Shown here: positions 11,166 through 23,974 of the stretch, one piece after another
How positions within the stretch are numbered: position 1 is the first letter of the stretch
Layout: each line of letters begins with the position of its first letter
NCBI GenBank assembly: GCA_000697055.1
Contig: JNDT01001888.1
Coordinates: forward strand, 159,680 to 223,679
Direction of reading: 5' to 3'
Source: Saksenaea vasiformis B4078
Taxonomy: Eukaryota > Mucoromycota > Mucoromycetes > Mucorales > Saksenaeaceae
Length of the DNA stretch: 64,000 bases
Notes under the pieces: generated by a model
The model's database searches: none
What the model saw: only the letters and a program-made list of their open reading frames with translations
Told to the model about the DNA's origin: nothing
Program-made: the position numbers and the translations under genes

Positions 11166-13786
11166 TTTCAAATATCTGGTGAGTCCTGCACAAACAAGTA
11201 ACCAAACAAACTCTCGAGCAAGGTGATTTTTCCTTACTCCACGACAGTCACAACAATGGGGATGTGTTCCATGAAGGGAAGGAAAGGAATTGCCTACGGA
11301 CACACTGGACAAAAGTCACAGGTTTCCATCATCAGCCTGCCTTATCCACGCGTAACTACGGGGACCCAGTGGTACACTGCAAAAGTGTGAACGTGTATAC
11401 TAAACATATGAGAGGCCTACCCATTAACCGGTGACGCACGGTTTTTAAATGTATTCAGTATAGCATTGACTGAGATATACGCTTTTCGGATACATGAATG
11501 ACTGGCAGAAAAAGATGTCGGCAACAAATCTGTAAACACATTTTTTAAAAAAAGATGGTCAAATATATGTGCGAATTACCTTTGTATCGCGCCGTATTGT
11601 CTACGGTAATACACGCCGGCGGACTACAAGAAGGCAGGCATCCATGTCATACACGACACTTTTTCAGAATGAGGCCAAATGTTAGTCAGCGAGGATTTGC
11701 CGACAGGTGATAGCTTTTCTGAAATCTATAAGCCATCTTGTAGCTCGGATGGATATCTAAAGAAATACAATGAAATATCTGGCTGCGGAATAAAAAATGA
11801 GAAAAATACTTACAGGAAAAGCCGTCTTTCATCATCATTTCACACGATTTGCATCTGTAAAGGAGCGAGAAGTGAAAAGTATGTTTGAGCTTCAATTTGA
11901 TTCAACTTTTCATGGTTTTATCATCAGTTTATTTTCCCTGGATATAGTCTATAAATATGAATGATATCAATGAAGGGTTATTGTATGTGACAAATACTTC
12001 TCTTGATGAAACGGAGGTCATCATGGACAGGATACGGAAGAACAGCGGTTTCATCCTTCATCATGCTTACGCACCCATTGTTTGCAAAAGATGCACTAGC
12101 TCATACGGCGTACTTATGAAGAGTTAAACTTTATCTTTGGAAAGCGATTGGAAATCTGAAAAGAAGAAGGGAAAAGACGCAAACATGCTCGGATTTTTTT
12201 TGTCTCCAAACAAAAAGAAAGGTTTCAGGCCATAGGCATTGAAAGAGATACAACAGCCGAATAAATTTTGCATAGAGCGATTATCGATTTTCTGGATGTC
12301 AGAACAAGGTCGTCTTACGCTGTTCCATGGATTACTTGGATACACGCGTTGAGGTAGTTCATTGCGATAAGTTATCGCAGTGCTCCAACTGGAACGTGTA
12401 AGATAAGGAAATGCATGAACTGCTTCTTTACTTTTTTTTGAGACTGGGATTGACCACGTGTATAGGATCATTCACGTCAACGGTCTAGACGTATCATCAT
12501 TGAACAAAGAACTTGACTGATCTTCAATGCCGACTACCGCAAGAGATGAAATATGTTCATTAATCCATTGGATAGTAACATTTATTGGTACACTCTCGCT
12601 TGAAATGCACGATTTATTGCAGCAAACTCCAAATCTTTCATTCATCCGCTATAAAGAACGTCCGTACAGACATTTACAACGGCAAAGGAAGGGGAATAGA
12701 CGTTCTAGCTAAACTAGGAAAGGGAGGAGACGAAAGATAAAGGTCCTTTGGACGCTGACAGTGTACACCGTTGGTGTATCATCGAGGATGAATCATAAAT
12801 TGAGTGTCCCAGAGGGCAGGAGGGGTGTTGCTGATGACTTGGTATGATGGGACGAAAGGGGTTGGACTCCTTTCGTTCTATCGGTTGCTTGTAACATAAC
12901 TCTCATGGATTTCAACGCTGAATTCTGCTGTCTAAGATGGATTAAACAACCTATCTGTAAGATGAACCAAAATCTACAATTCCTAAAATTTGAGCATGAT
13001 TTGGGGCGGGATTTCCTTCGAACACACCGACAACAGTCCTTCTTGATGTATCCGAAGGAAAATCCCGTTGAAGTTCATCCAACGTTATACTTCCCCTTGT
13101 TATTCTTCATAAACACAATTGCATTCTAGAACGAGAACGTAATTACCTGGAAACATAAAAACCACTGAAAGACAATTGATTCCGCATTCTAGAACCCGTT
13201 AGATTCTTTTTAGTATACACCTGAAGATCAATATATAGGTACTGATGTTTATCCGAAATTAAACCTACATAGAGCGCACCATTTATCATTTATCTTAACC
13301 TCGAAACGGTCGTAAGCTCTTCTACGTAATCAGGCCACTTGCTAGGTAAAACTTTCCTTCAATAGCTGAAAACTCGTTATTCATGCCGGCTGCTGTGTTT
13401 CTTTTACATTGATCGTTTTACTTCTTCAGTTCCATTCACGCATCTTACTAGATTTTTCCTATGAATATTGTACATGTATAACTAATTTGAACGGCTTATT
13501 CGATGTAGAAAGTGTAAGTGAGGAAACAATGCCATGCAGTTTATATCCGAGCTGGAAGAATAAACGTGGAAAGTAGGAAGTTATCACTATGTGTCTGGAC
13601 TCTCGCTTGAGATATCAGAAAATGAAATCATCATCTAGCTTGCAACATTTAAGCAAGAACGTCGACACATCTATGGTATGCAGGCGTTTTTCTTCTCAAT
13701 GGAATTCTCTTTCTTTTTCTCTCTCTTTTTTTTATTCTTATTATTAGATGGGATCTATCCTGTACAATTTGGTTTGGAACAATGAG
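11166..13786. other. Gene-poor spacer between DPH2 and the permease
   Basis: AT-rich; only short ORFs (e.g. 12124-12471 minus, 12527-12712 plus, 12905-13129 plus) with no recognisable domain. A short imperfect hairpin lies at about 13003-13070 (GCGGGATTTCCTTCG against its complement near 13055-13070). No supported gene. Confidence 0.45.
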
Positions 13787-15778
13787 CTAAAAGTTCGGTG
13801 GTACATACGCTTCCATTTCTTCCGTGCTGGTCGGCCGCTCAAGACGTTTTATTTTCTCTTTTTCCAGCATGTCTTCGATTTCCTCATCTGTGAACATTGT
13901 ACGACTTAGATGGTGAGTTTCCAGGTAGACATCCGCTTTCCTGTAAAATAAACCGAGTCAGTACGTCATACGTTATTATAAACAATACGTAACGGCGATC
14001 TTGAAAGTCCATGATGTACGCAGATCCTGAAGTACCACAGTGGAATACACAGTAAGATGAACATACAGCTGACGAATGGATAAATCCAGTAAGGAATAGA
14101 GGAGGCTCTTTGGACGATTGGTGGAACAAAGGGCATGATCATCATAAGTAGGGAGGCGAGAAAAAAAATGATGTTGCAGGTCCAGCTCGATCGAAATGGT
14201 CGGGGCGCGTCGCTCTGGGTTTTACGCAGCCATATCAAGCCTATGACAGTTAAAGCAAAGAAAATCCATCCAGAATCTTTCGTGGTTTGCAGTCAGAACC
14301 TTTGTCATATGTTCTATCTGTGCTTACATGATCCCAGGTCAATAATGAAGTTATATGCATCTCCCGTAGGTGGCGCGAAGATGTATATCATTGACAATGC
14401 CCAGTGAAGAAGGCATGCATTTGCTGGAGTGGACAGGTGGCTAATCTTTCCGAAAAATGCAGGGAAGATGAGGAAACCTTCTGCTGCTGTTTCAGCAATA
14501 ATGCGGACGCTTGAAAACGTCATGGCATTAGTGGAACCGAAGGCACTTAAAGCGACCATCAGAGGGAATGCCTTTCCACCCATGGCTGGGCCAAATATAC
14601 GCGTAAAAAACTCTGCTGCTACTGTTGTTGTTGAGTTAATAATAACTTCTTTGGGTACAACAGAAACATAAGCGACATTGGCAAGCAAATATAATGCTGT
14701 GACAATGGAAATGCTGCTAAAAGTGGAGATCTGCAATGTACGGATAGGGTCCTTCAATTCATCAAGAACATAGCTGCACGGCTTCAGTAAGGCGGAGCAA
14801 AACTATTATACTTACTTTGCATTGTTCCAGCCTCCATACGCGTAAAATACCTTAAGCAACGCGTCAGCATAGGCATTTCCGTCGCTTGTGGTCCCCTCAA
14901 ACGCATTCTGCAGTTGTTCGACATGAGACACGTGCGTCCCTCCGGCAACCACAACGATACCCATTATCCCGACCAGGCATAGCACCAGTATTTTGATGAC
15001 TGTAAGCGTATTATTTATCCTGATTCCCCAATCAACAGTTGTCCCATGCATTATGCAACAGGCGGTAACTAACGCGGCGCCGATGCCACGATCTACCCAT
15101 GGCCGTCCGCTGTATCCGGCGGCATACGTTATGTACTAGGAACGCCCATTTATTCAAAGGTCACGTAAAAACAAAACAGAAAGAAATCAATATTGACTTA
15201 CTGTTCCTGCAACAACAGAGTCAGCTGCGCATGAGGTCGGTCGGTTTAAAAAAATAGTTGCGTAACAAAAGAGGAAAGATACTAACGCTCTGGGATACCG
15301 GAACTCTGATAATCGGTCAATACACGGTACTGTCACGAGTCCCTGAAGACTAACCGTAGGCTAGGTACTCTTTTTCGCCACCAGAGCGAGGAAGCATCTA
15401 AAGAGAAGTGCATGGACCAAACGATTAGCCCCCCTTTTTTTTTTGTAAGGGGAAAGACGTTACAGTTCCAAGTTCCAAGTAGACGCAGATGCCGGTGGTA
15501 GTAACGAGGGCACCGATTACCCAAACGACAAATGACATCCCCACTGAACCAACCGCATCGAGGATAATTGAGGGTGTTGAAAAAATGCCGCTCCCAATGA
15601 TCACGCCAGTAATAATCATAGTTCCTTTGAAGCGTCAGGACGTGATAAATAAGATTGTACAAAATCGTGTACCAGAGAAAGGACCTATTGTGCGCTTAAG
15701 TTTGAGATTGCCGCTATTGCTCTCAGTTTCTACGCTATCGATGGTCTGCGTGCTTTCCTGTCTGCAGTTGCTCTCCAT
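13787..15778 (-). CDS. Amino-acid permease, APC superfamily (LAT / MUP-type)
   Basis: Plasma-membrane amino-acid transporter of the L-type/low-affinity methionine permease kind; substrate cannot be told from sequence. Eight exons: 15778-15673, 15624-15464, 15397-15355, 15305-15202, 15135-14816, 14773-14328, 14276-14036, 13940-13787; 524 residues. A short hydrophilic N-terminus leads into TM1 with the substrate-binding GVIIGSGIFSTPSIIL motif, then VGMSFVVWVIGALVTTTGI, MLPRSGGEKEYLAYEF, and a later YGGWNNANYVLDELKDPIRT, which is diagnostic for this family (FAYGGWxxxNYVxEE). After it come ALSAFGSTNAMTFSSVRII and IIDLGSYSGWIFFALTVIGL, then a soluble tail ending EAYVPPNF. The penultimate intron start (GTACTT) was chosen because it is the one that keeps frame with the tail. 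Confidence 0.93.
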
Positions 15779-16660
15779 ATTGTGCGAAAGACCTCAGAAA
15801 AGTTCAAGATAGCGTGTGTATTTATATGCGCGTTGAGTACTATTATTATTGTTTTACATAAATCACGCGGCGGCACCTCGCCCCGATGGAATCCAGTAGT
15901 ATTATACCCGGAGGGATTATCATTACACGTCCTTTAAATTAAGGTTTAAGCCTAAGTATGCTTTTAAGACAATCGTTGAGCCAAGGAATAAAAAAGGACT
16001 TCCTCTTTCGTAATTATCGAGCTCAAAGTTTAATACCGTAAATAAGCGCAGTACATCCTGTAAAAATTATCTGATTCGCTACCCATTAAGATCCTTCGAA
16101 GAATGAGGATGTGGCCCCTCGTAGCTTCATCCTACAGGATCTTTAGTCGACGATATTCTTGACCTGATTTCAACATACATTGTGGATAGTTGTAAAACAA
16201 AGATCAGGACTTCCGTAGTATCGAAGATCATAGGTGCCACAAGATGCATGGCCTTTATCTAATGCATGCACGGCGCTAATCAAACATGCACGATTGCATG
16301 TAGGCTGATACGCCTTCCCTGGCGTTTTTTGCGCATTTATCAGCTATTACTTATGGATGAAACCCATTGATCTAAACGGAGAGGAACATATGCGAGCAAT
16401 AACTCTATATCATTGTTCCCTGCGAGAACAGAAGGATGGTGGGGCCATTTTGAGATATCATGCGGCACGAACTCTGAATCCTGGAACTTTTATATGCTTC
16501 TCTCAGTGGATCTTCCACTGTGTCAGTGATGGACCTATGAAACCTTACTAGTACACGTAAAATATATTAGCGGACGGATATAATTTCCCGTATAAGCCCT
16601 CCTGATCACCATCACTTCTAAGAGAAATTACAGTACTATGGACAAATACAACCCGAAACA
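15779..16660. other. Permease upstream region, no gene seen
   Basis: AT-rich. Short imperfect inverted stretches occur near 16085-16145 and 16255-16315. No supported ORF. Confidence 0.45.
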
Positions 16661-16664
16661 CTGA

Positions 16665-17075
16665 TTAATACCGACTTCTAACATGATCCCCGTGGTGAAA
16701 AGTTCGGTACGTATCTACATTAATTCAATATTTCTTAAGATTTGACCGTTGTGTACACGGATTTCCACGTCATCTCTTGGTGTTCCTGCGTATTTCTCTA
16801 CAATTCTCTACAATTCCCTATTATCTTGATCAGTGGACGTACTGCAGTCTACGAAAAAATGCAGTTTCTTAAAACTGGAAATTGTATAAAGCCTCCCACT
16901 TGCATAGCTCACTTATCAGCGATAGCCATTGCGGGGGGACTCGATATTTCTACGTGTTTCCAAGTGTTTTCACGTTGCGATGGCAGATAATTACGGGAAA
17001 AGTGCTTAAAATCGGTATTTCTCGTAGCTGTCTGCATTTCTCTGCATTTACCGGTCGAGTATTTTCCATAGTGTA
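16665..17075 (+). repeat. Dispersed repeat CL, copy 1 (about 0.4 kb, probable non-autonomous DNA transposon)
   Basis: Aligns in the same orientation with 53480-53875. Shared blocks include CCCGTGGTGAAAA near the left end, TTCTCTACAATTC/GCACC-type middle sequence, the CTCG(A/G)TATTTC block and a right end reading TTTTCCATAGTG (TTCTCCCATAGTG in copy 2). The CATAGTG end matches the terminus of the short inverted-repeat elements at 17325 and 53165, suggesting one family. No coding capacity. Confidence 0.7.
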
Positions 17076-17104
17076 TAAGTTCTCTTGCACCCATATGGCC
17101 CACC

Positions 17105-17255
17105 TATCAACGATAACCGTTGCAGCGGGCTCGGTAGTTCTATGTATCTTTAAGTATTTCGTCGTTGTGATGGCAGATAATTACGAGAAAATGCTCGAAA
17201 TCGGTATTTCTCATGGCTCTCTGCGTTACTTGGCGTTTATCGGTCAACCTTCCCG
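17105..17255 (+). repeat. Partial tandem copy of repeat CL
   Basis: Repeats, 193 bp downstream, the block at about 16918-17062: both contain GATGGCAGATAATTACG, then AAAATCGGTATTTCTC or its variant, and end in a CGGTCGAG/CGGTCAAC sequence. Diverged by substitutions throughout. Confidence 0.7.
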
Positions 17256-17324
17256 TAATGTATCTTCAGTTTGCAACTTTCCATTCTTACGCTCTCGTTA
17301 ACGAGTCTATCTCCCTATGGGGAA

Positions 17325-17476
17325 GGCGTTAATGACAATTCACAGTTTTTTGTAATTTTCGGGTAAATAGTCGGTAGCCTGCATTACTCTCGGTAAGGGC
17401 TTGGTAGCATTGTATTACAGCATCCCCGAGCATCTACCTGAAAAGCTGTGAATTGTCAGTAACGCCTTCCCACAGT
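17325..17476. mobile_element. Short inverted-repeat element (MITE-like), family C copy 1
   Basis: About 150 bp with long terminal inverted repeats: left GGGAAGGCGTTAATGACAAT, right the complement of GGGAAGGCGTTACTGACAAT, with pairing extending into TTCACAG. No ORF. Structurally equivalent to the element at 53165-53338. Termini resemble Tc1/mariner-derived MITEs (CACTATGGG-type ends). Inferred non-autonomous. Confidence 0.75.
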
Positions 17477-19179
17477 ATACTGTCGGCAGTGTCATCGTTT
17501 TTATTCCTTTCATCGTATCATCTCACTTATACTAAGGCAAAACGGGAAGAAAACTGAGCTGTGGGCGTAATTATCTTTGTATCCGCATTGCACGAAATAC
17601 GATCAGCTCAACGTTCACTGCTGGGGATCCATTGGCAAAGCAGATATTCATACCTGAAACAATTATGGAGGACTCCGAAGATTGCCCACCTGCGATAGAG
17701 TTAGTTCACGTACTTTTGTATTATCACATCTTCGTCAGATGGATGAGATAAAGCTACAGCCAGGCTGAGAATTGTCATGGCGTTCGCTGTTTGGTTTCGT
17801 GGATAGCGAAACAGAACTTGGGGTGTAATGCCGATTCGCCGTTCTCTCTCCTTCTTTTTTTTTTTACGCAGTTCTGGATCACGGGCTTATTTGCACTGGC
17901 AAATTTGCAGGAGAGGCACTTATGAATGTGGCACCTTTACGGTTATCTTTAGGACTAGGGGGGATGGAGTCACCGCAGGGCCAGAATGCGTTTAACCATG
18001 TGATCCAATTGCAGCTGAGGATATGACCAACCACAGCCTCTGCGAGCTAGACAGTAAACGCATGCCGACTAAGGACGCTGCGCTTGATAGATGTCAAAAG
18101 CTACGTCGATCGCGGTTGAAAGTCCTAACACATGCTACAATTACAGCAGTTACGTAACCGAATTATCTCAAAGATCACAGATCGTACGTGTAAAGCCAGG
18201 TTTATATACGGATAACCAACATGGTGCTTAAAGCCAGGATCTACTATCAACTGTCACGAAACAGTAACCAAAAGGTTTAATCAAATCCAATGTTGGCTGT
18301 CAATCTTACATCCACATGAATTATTCAACCAGGATGGGCTCCGCATAACTGAACCTGTGTGTGAGTCTATCCATACTGACGGAAATCGGAAGCTTTACGG
18401 TAATGCAATCAGTAACCGGCTTCCCGTAGTGAGAACACATTTATTATGCAAAACTTGCTCATGTATAACATTTGCAGAGGGTTAGTCCTATCACGAAAGT
18501 TACCCACTAAGTATCGCAGAGAGTTTCCTTCTGCGGCTACGTTTCCTGTTATAAAGTGCGGGAATATGGTAATTGTCAGTTGCGGCTTTACTGGACTAAT
18601 AGATGGCCAATCCTTTTCTCTCTTTTTAACTCTATTTATAATAGAAGCGAGACAGGGGGATCTTCAGGAACCAAAATATCTGGTATGTACTGGAGAATAA
18701 ACGGGATCAACAACCGGGAGAGGACTATTTCAAGCGCGCGTTATGGATAGAAGCTCTCATTCTGGCTGATGCGTGATACTAGATCTTGGCATGAACTGAT
18801 ATCCATTTGTTCAATTCTCATAATTGTACACATAGAATGATCTCTGAGTATCAACAAAATTCATTAGATACCAATAGCCTTTTTTTTCCTTTCAAATAGG
18901 GGTGACCAATGAAAAAAGAATGGTACATGTGTACTTCTCTCTCCAAAAACCGTTTTTCTGCAGCACGAATTTCGAAGAACATAGAAACAAAAACGGCTGC
19001 ACGCATAGTCCTTTTTCGTATCTATACCCGCATGAATCTTCTTTATGATGGTAAATTAGGGCAGAAGAAGAAAAGAAGAAAAAAGAGTTTTAAAGGGGAA
19101 AATGTAGACAGGATATGGGACGAAGACTTTGTCAATCCGGGATTTTACAGCTATGAAAAACATTTTAGTTTTCCAAATG
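17477..19179. other. Gene-poor spacer
   Basis: No ORF with recognisable similarity; small ORFs at 18446-18700 and 18909-19211 lack any domain or splice context. Likely old repeat-derived sequence. Confidence 0.4.
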
Positions 19180-20257
19180 TCAGCTCGAAAAGCATTTCCA
19201 ACTTACAATAGCATCCATTTTTGTAAGGACACTCAAGACACCCGCAATGACTTCCAATGATAGTTCATTTCCGGATGCCACCTCTAACTTGGCACCGCCT
19301 CCTACAAACGGCCATGTCGAGTAATCGTTCATCAGTTCATCGACTTTGTTGAATGCTTGTTCTCGAAGCTCAGGCTGCAGATATAATAGTGCGTTCTCCA
19401 AGACGTTGGCGGCATAGGCGGCACAGATCATACTAACGGTTCTCAGGTAAGCGTGTGGCACGTCGGATTGATTGTCGATAGCTGAAGAAGAAACGCGGGT
19501 AACAAGCATAGTACACACTCGTTTGATAATTTCTTCTTTAACGGCGCCGTCGGCAATTGGATGGGTGGCCATATCGAACAGCAGGAAATTACGTTTTTCG
19601 GTCCGCAGTACACCTTTATCCACAAGCCCTTTGGCCAGTCGTTCACGTACTTGCTTGAGCTGGTATCCAATCTTCATCACATTCCATGTCTCACCTTGTC
19701 TATGGTGTTTAGAAGATCTGAAGAGTAAAGTTGCATCGACTTACCGCTCATCAGATCGATCCAGCTCGCCACGCTCATTTTTTCACTCGCTTTCATCATT
19801 TTCAACGCTTCGTCCAGGAGGACTTCTCCCGTTAGTTTATCATTGATAACTTCAATGTATCGATCCGACAACGGGTACTTTCGGCGGTTCGAATCCTTGA
19901 TCATCGATATTCTGCCTCTAAATGCCAGCTCCATAACAATACAGCCACGAAGAGCATAACTGATGCTGTCGTTCCAAAAGGACAAATAGCCCTTAAACCA
20001 CCGGTTAGTTATGAAATAAGAGAAAGAGAAAAGGAAAGAAAGGAGGAATCTATTGTTCCCACCTGCTTGTCCTTGAGACCCAGCAACAGAACTTCCTCCA
20101 TTAACGTAAGTTTCGGCGTTGTTTTTGATTCATCTACATCGCGAGGATCACAGGCAACTTTTTTTTCTGTTACAGTTGCTCCATTGTCTTTGTGCTCAGT
20201 GGTATCATCTGTGTTGGTTGATGAACCCGCGACTCGTCTTCGGGTGATGGTCGACAT
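19180..20257 (-). CDS. VPS74: VPS74 / GOLPH3 (GPP34 domain), Golgi PI4P-binding protein
   Basis: Peripheral Golgi protein that binds PI4P and retains glycosyltransferases by linking them to COPI. Three exons (20257-20063, 19991-19745, 19694-19180), 318 residues, near the yeast length. A disordered N-terminus ([13 protein letters not shown]...) is followed by the GPP34 core: [84 protein letters not shown] and [16 protein letters not shown]. The part after this ([16 protein letters not shown]...) through [15 protein letters not shown] is the usual C-terminal helical part. The predicted stop follows an unusual VSWKCFSS end; since this begins with GTAAGT, a further 3' exon cannot be excluded. Junction phases agree. 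Functionally it would pair with secretory glycosyltransferases such as the PMT-type protein at 42.5-45.8 kb only in a general sense. Confidence 0.94.
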
Positions 20258-21057
20258 GACGTTTATTTAAATAACGAATTTCTCTCGCGAAAGCGGTTCT
20301 TATTTTTCTTCTCCGGCGGCAGATCGGACGACCAGCTGACTTTGGAGGCAATGGAAGGTTACCAAAAATATTCACGGGAGAACATTATGCCGAAGCCAGA
20401 ACCCAACCCTGCGCATATCATTCATACAAGAATAGGGCGCAGAATACGAATAAAAGGACGATAAATAACGGTTTCACATACTCAAAGAAAACATCGTTTT
20501 CTATACGTACAGACTGTCAAAACCGAAATAGCCATGCCGTAGAGCCACATCCATTGAGATTTAAGGCTGCTTTGGAATATCTGCAAGTCGGCCTACTTTA
20601 TCGATATTACTGATAACATAGTCCATTTCATGAACAAAATCAATGGCTAATTAGTTGTTACTGTCATGGGATCATGGTAGACGCGTAAGCATTACATCCT
20701 TTACCTAAGCAATTCAGATATACGGCGTCGTGTCTTATTCAACGCAGGGTCTACCCGTTCTGAGATGTTACTCAATAGTTTATGTTCCTGTTCTTTATTC
20801 TTTACGAGAGTGGGATGCTACGAGATCGCATAGATGTGGGCCATTCCCAGCTTCCCAGTGATTGTATCTTCTGTCCCAAATCATCTAGTATTGGCAGGAC
20901 TTTTTAGTCTATTGCCACTCCAAAGGTGCAAGCGCAAATTTCATTTTATTGCAGTGGACCATCGTCTTAGCGGTTTTTTTTATATCAATGTCATTACCAT
21001 AGAATACAACTAACTTGTGCAGCCGCATCTCATGATTCGTCGCCTTTTTCGTACTGT
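20258..21057. other. Intergenic, no gene seen
   Basis: Spacer between the VPS74 start and the 3' end of the first Sel1 gene. No supported ORF. Confidence 0.5.
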
Positions 21058-23165
21058 TTAATTGCTTTGACGGGATCTGTCTGTATCGGTTGGTGTTCTG
21101 TGTATTTCCGCAAGACGATGTTCTGCCATTTTATGTCCTTGAGCTGCTAATCCCTTGTATAGTTCGACGGCTTTGCTGATGTCTTCTTCCACACCATTTC
21201 CGTCACGGTACATGTCAGCAAGACGAAGTTCCGCCCTTTGATACCCTTGAGCTGCTAATTCCTTGTACAGTTCAATTGCTTTGTTGATGTCTTTGTCCAC
21301 GCCATTTCCGTCGAAGTACATGTCAGCAAGTTGCAACAGTTGCCAATTTCCCTTTTTTGCAGCTTTTTCGTAGTATTCGATTGCTTTGTTGATGTCTTTA
21401 GCTATACCATCTCCGTAATAGTACAGCTTTCCAAGGGCGATCAGGGCGGGTTCAGACCCTTGTTCTACCGCCTTCTCGTACCATCCAATCGCTTTGGTAA
21501 TGTCCTTGTCTAAACCGTCTCCCTCTTCATATATGCTGGCAAGAATCATCGCTGCATATTTATCTCCTTGATCCACCGCTTTTTCGTACAATACAATCGC
21601 TTTATCGATATCCTTGTCTACACCATGAGCATGTTGGTATATGCTGGCAAGGTTTCTTTGTGCGGCTTCGTTTCCGAGATCCGCCGCTTTTTCATACCAC
21701 TCAATTGCTTTATTCATGTCCTTTTCCACATGTCTTCCAGAACTGTAGAGGCTGGCAAGTATAAAGTGTGCATGGTTATTTCCTTGGCCTGCCGCTTTTT
21801 CATACCATTTGATCGCTTCGTTGACGTCTTTGTCCATATCCTCTGAGTAGAAGTACACATTTCCAAGACCGATTTGAGCATTTGTATTTCCTTGATGCGC
21901 CGCTTTTTTGTACCATTCAATTGCTTGTGCGTGATCCCGATGTACAGCACGACCATAAAAATAAACATCCCCGAGCATATATTGGGCACAAGCATTCCCT
22001 TGACTTGCTGCTTTTTCGTACCATCCAATCGCGCTGTTCATGTCTTTGTCCACCTCCTCTCCAGACTCATACAATTCTCCGAGGACGACCTGCGCAACTT
22101 CATTCCCTTGATCTGCCGCCTTATTGTACCATTCAACCGCTTTGGAAATGTCCTTATCCACACCATGCCCAATATGGTACAGATGTCCGAGTTTGAGTTG
22201 AGCGTCTCCATTTCCTTGCTCCGCCGCCTTTTTGAACCATTTGAATGTCTTGAAGTAGTCTATCTTTGCACCTAATCCATTGTAGTACATTTGTCCGAGT
22301 CTAACTTGCGCCTCAGTATTTCCTTGATCCGCCGCCTTCGTATACCATTCAATTGCCTTGGAAAAATCTTTGTCCACGCTTTGACCAACACGGTACATAT
22401 CTCCAATATTGGCTTGTGCATAGTTACTTCCTTGAGCCGCCGCTTTTTTGAACCATTCCATTGCCTCGGAACCGTTTCTATCTACGCCCTGTCCAAAGCG
22501 ATACATAGTTCCAACCACAACTTGGGCGTTTTCATTTCCTTGGTCTGCCACTTTTTTGTACCATTCAAACGCCTTGAAATAGTCTGTCTCTACAGTCCAT
22601 CCATTGTAGTACATACGTCCAAGCGCTTGCTGAGCATCTTCGTTTTCCTGATCGGCTGCATCTTTGTACCACTCAATCGGTTTGTTGTGTAACTCGTTCG
22701 CTTTGTCCTTATCTTTGTTCACACCAATGCCCATTGCTCCAGCCATAAAGATAAGAAATAGGAAAAAACCAGTGCTCATCCGATACATATTTCCAAGTGA
22801 GCATTGTGTAATTCTATGGCCTCGATCCGCCGCTTTTTTACGCCATTCGGCTGCTCTGATAGGATCTTGACGCGGTCCTCGTCCGAGCTTATGCATATCT
22901 CCCTGTTTACATTGCGCATCCCCATTGCCTTGACCGAGCGCTTCCTCGCACCACTCGACTGCCTTCATGTAGTCTCGACGCACACCTCTCCCATAACGAT
23001 AGTTGCTTGCGAGATGAAGTTGTGCCTCTTCATCATCCTTATCAAGCTCTTTTTCGTTCAAACCAAGCTTGCTGAGCTGCTGAATATGTCAGAGAGTCAC
23101 GATAAATGAAGAACAATTTATTCTATTACCTTAGATGGTAAATCTCCCTTCTTGTTGTAATCCAT
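21058..23165 (-). CDS. Large Sel1-repeat (SLR) protein
   Basis: Solenoid of Sel1-like repeats, a TPR relative used as a protein-binding scaffold; partner and pathway unknown. A small first exon (23165-23130, MDYNKKGDLPSK) joins at 23079 to one long exon ending at 21058; 685 residues. About 17 repeats of 36 residues share the pattern A-x-x-x-LG-x-(M/L)-Y-x-x-G-x-G-V-x-x-D-x-x-KA-(I/V)-E-W-Y-x-KAA-x-QG, e.g. NAQIGLGNVYFYSEDMDKD and KAIEWYEKAADLGNEAAQRN. Later repeats are more regular, suggesting recent duplication. Near residues 116-126 an uncharged stretch, GFFLFLIFMAG, interrupts a repeat in frame; it begins with GTTTTTT and ends with GGAG, so it may be a very short unspliced segment rather than a membrane anchor. 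A second Sel1 gene of different make-up lies at 55.2-57.8 kb. Confidence 0.92.
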
Positions 23166-23784
23166 TGAAGATGAAAATGAAACTTGCCATTTCTTGGCAC
23201 CTTTTTATCACCTGGACACCCGGACATAAGCGCCGCTTCCCTAGTACAACGTGTATGCTGAGCCAGTGTTACACTGGAAAACGCGCGTCATGGAGAATCA
23301 AAGTTCCACGTTTTCAGAAGTTTGTCAAAGATTCTGGCTAAAGTTATTTCAAAGATGGAAGTCATCAGTTGTCAAAGATTGTTACCTATCAAAGCTCAAA
23401 GAAAGTAAGCGATCAATTTTAAAGATTGCCCTCCAATTACGGAGAAAGCCTTGACAAACTTTTAGTAATCCGCAACCGTGTATTGAGTGGCGTTATCCTT
23501 TTTTTTTTCGTCTAATCGATTATTTCGTGCTACTCTTGACTTACGACCAACACTCTTGATCTGAACTGTCGAACAGGATTTAGGAACGGAGAACAAGATG
23601 GCAATCTCAGATTTTTTGGTCTGACCAAAGGTTCCGCTGGTTTACATAACATGACACAGAATATTAAATGGCCTGTTGACATCAGTAAAACATTCAAAGA
23701 TCGCACTTAAATACCTTTTGTCAATACATAACAAGTCTTATTGCTATGTTTTAATTTATCGCATTACCGCTGATCAGTGTCGCC
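23166..23784. other. Intergenic, no gene seen
   Basis: Upstream of the Sel1 gene; repeated short motifs such as TCAAAGATTG/TCAAAGATT near 23325-23430. No supported ORF. Confidence 0.45.
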
Positions 23785-23870
23785 AGATTCCCCAACCTTG
23801 ACGCTGCTAGATATGGTGCGCGTCTGGCCCCCCGTCACCGGTACTAGTCTTCGGGAGTAAGCATAATAAC
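23785..23870 (+). repeat. Exon-like dispersed repeat B, copy 1 (degenerate)
   Basis: Similar to the right part of the segments at 36615-36825 (+) and 54175-54440 (-): ATTCCCCAACC..., GGTGCG, CTGGCC and a closing TCTTCGGG(A)GTAAG that in the other copies reads CCTTCGGGTAAGTG. It lies just upstream of a family A palindromic repeat, as do the other two copies. Confidence 0.55.
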
Positions 23871-23974
23871 AACCGCGTTTTGCTCCAATTACTAACCATG
23901 AACCTATCTTATGCTACTCTATGTGAATTTTGTATTAGTCGAGGGACAAAGTTGATCTAAGTAGTGTATGAACC

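Noticed and set aside
12124..12471. 115-codon minus ORF in the DPH2-permease spacer
   Set aside because: No similarity recognised; composition like neighbouring noncoding DNA.
13003..13070. Short hairpin GCGGGATTTCCTTCG with its complement
   Set aside because: Single occurrence, no adjacent gene end; not enough to call a terminator or regulatory element.
21331..22692. Several plus-strand ORFs rich in Phe/Ile/Val opposite the Sel1 gene (also 56289-57626 minus opposite the second)
   Set aside because: Antisense shadows of the regular Sel1 repeat.
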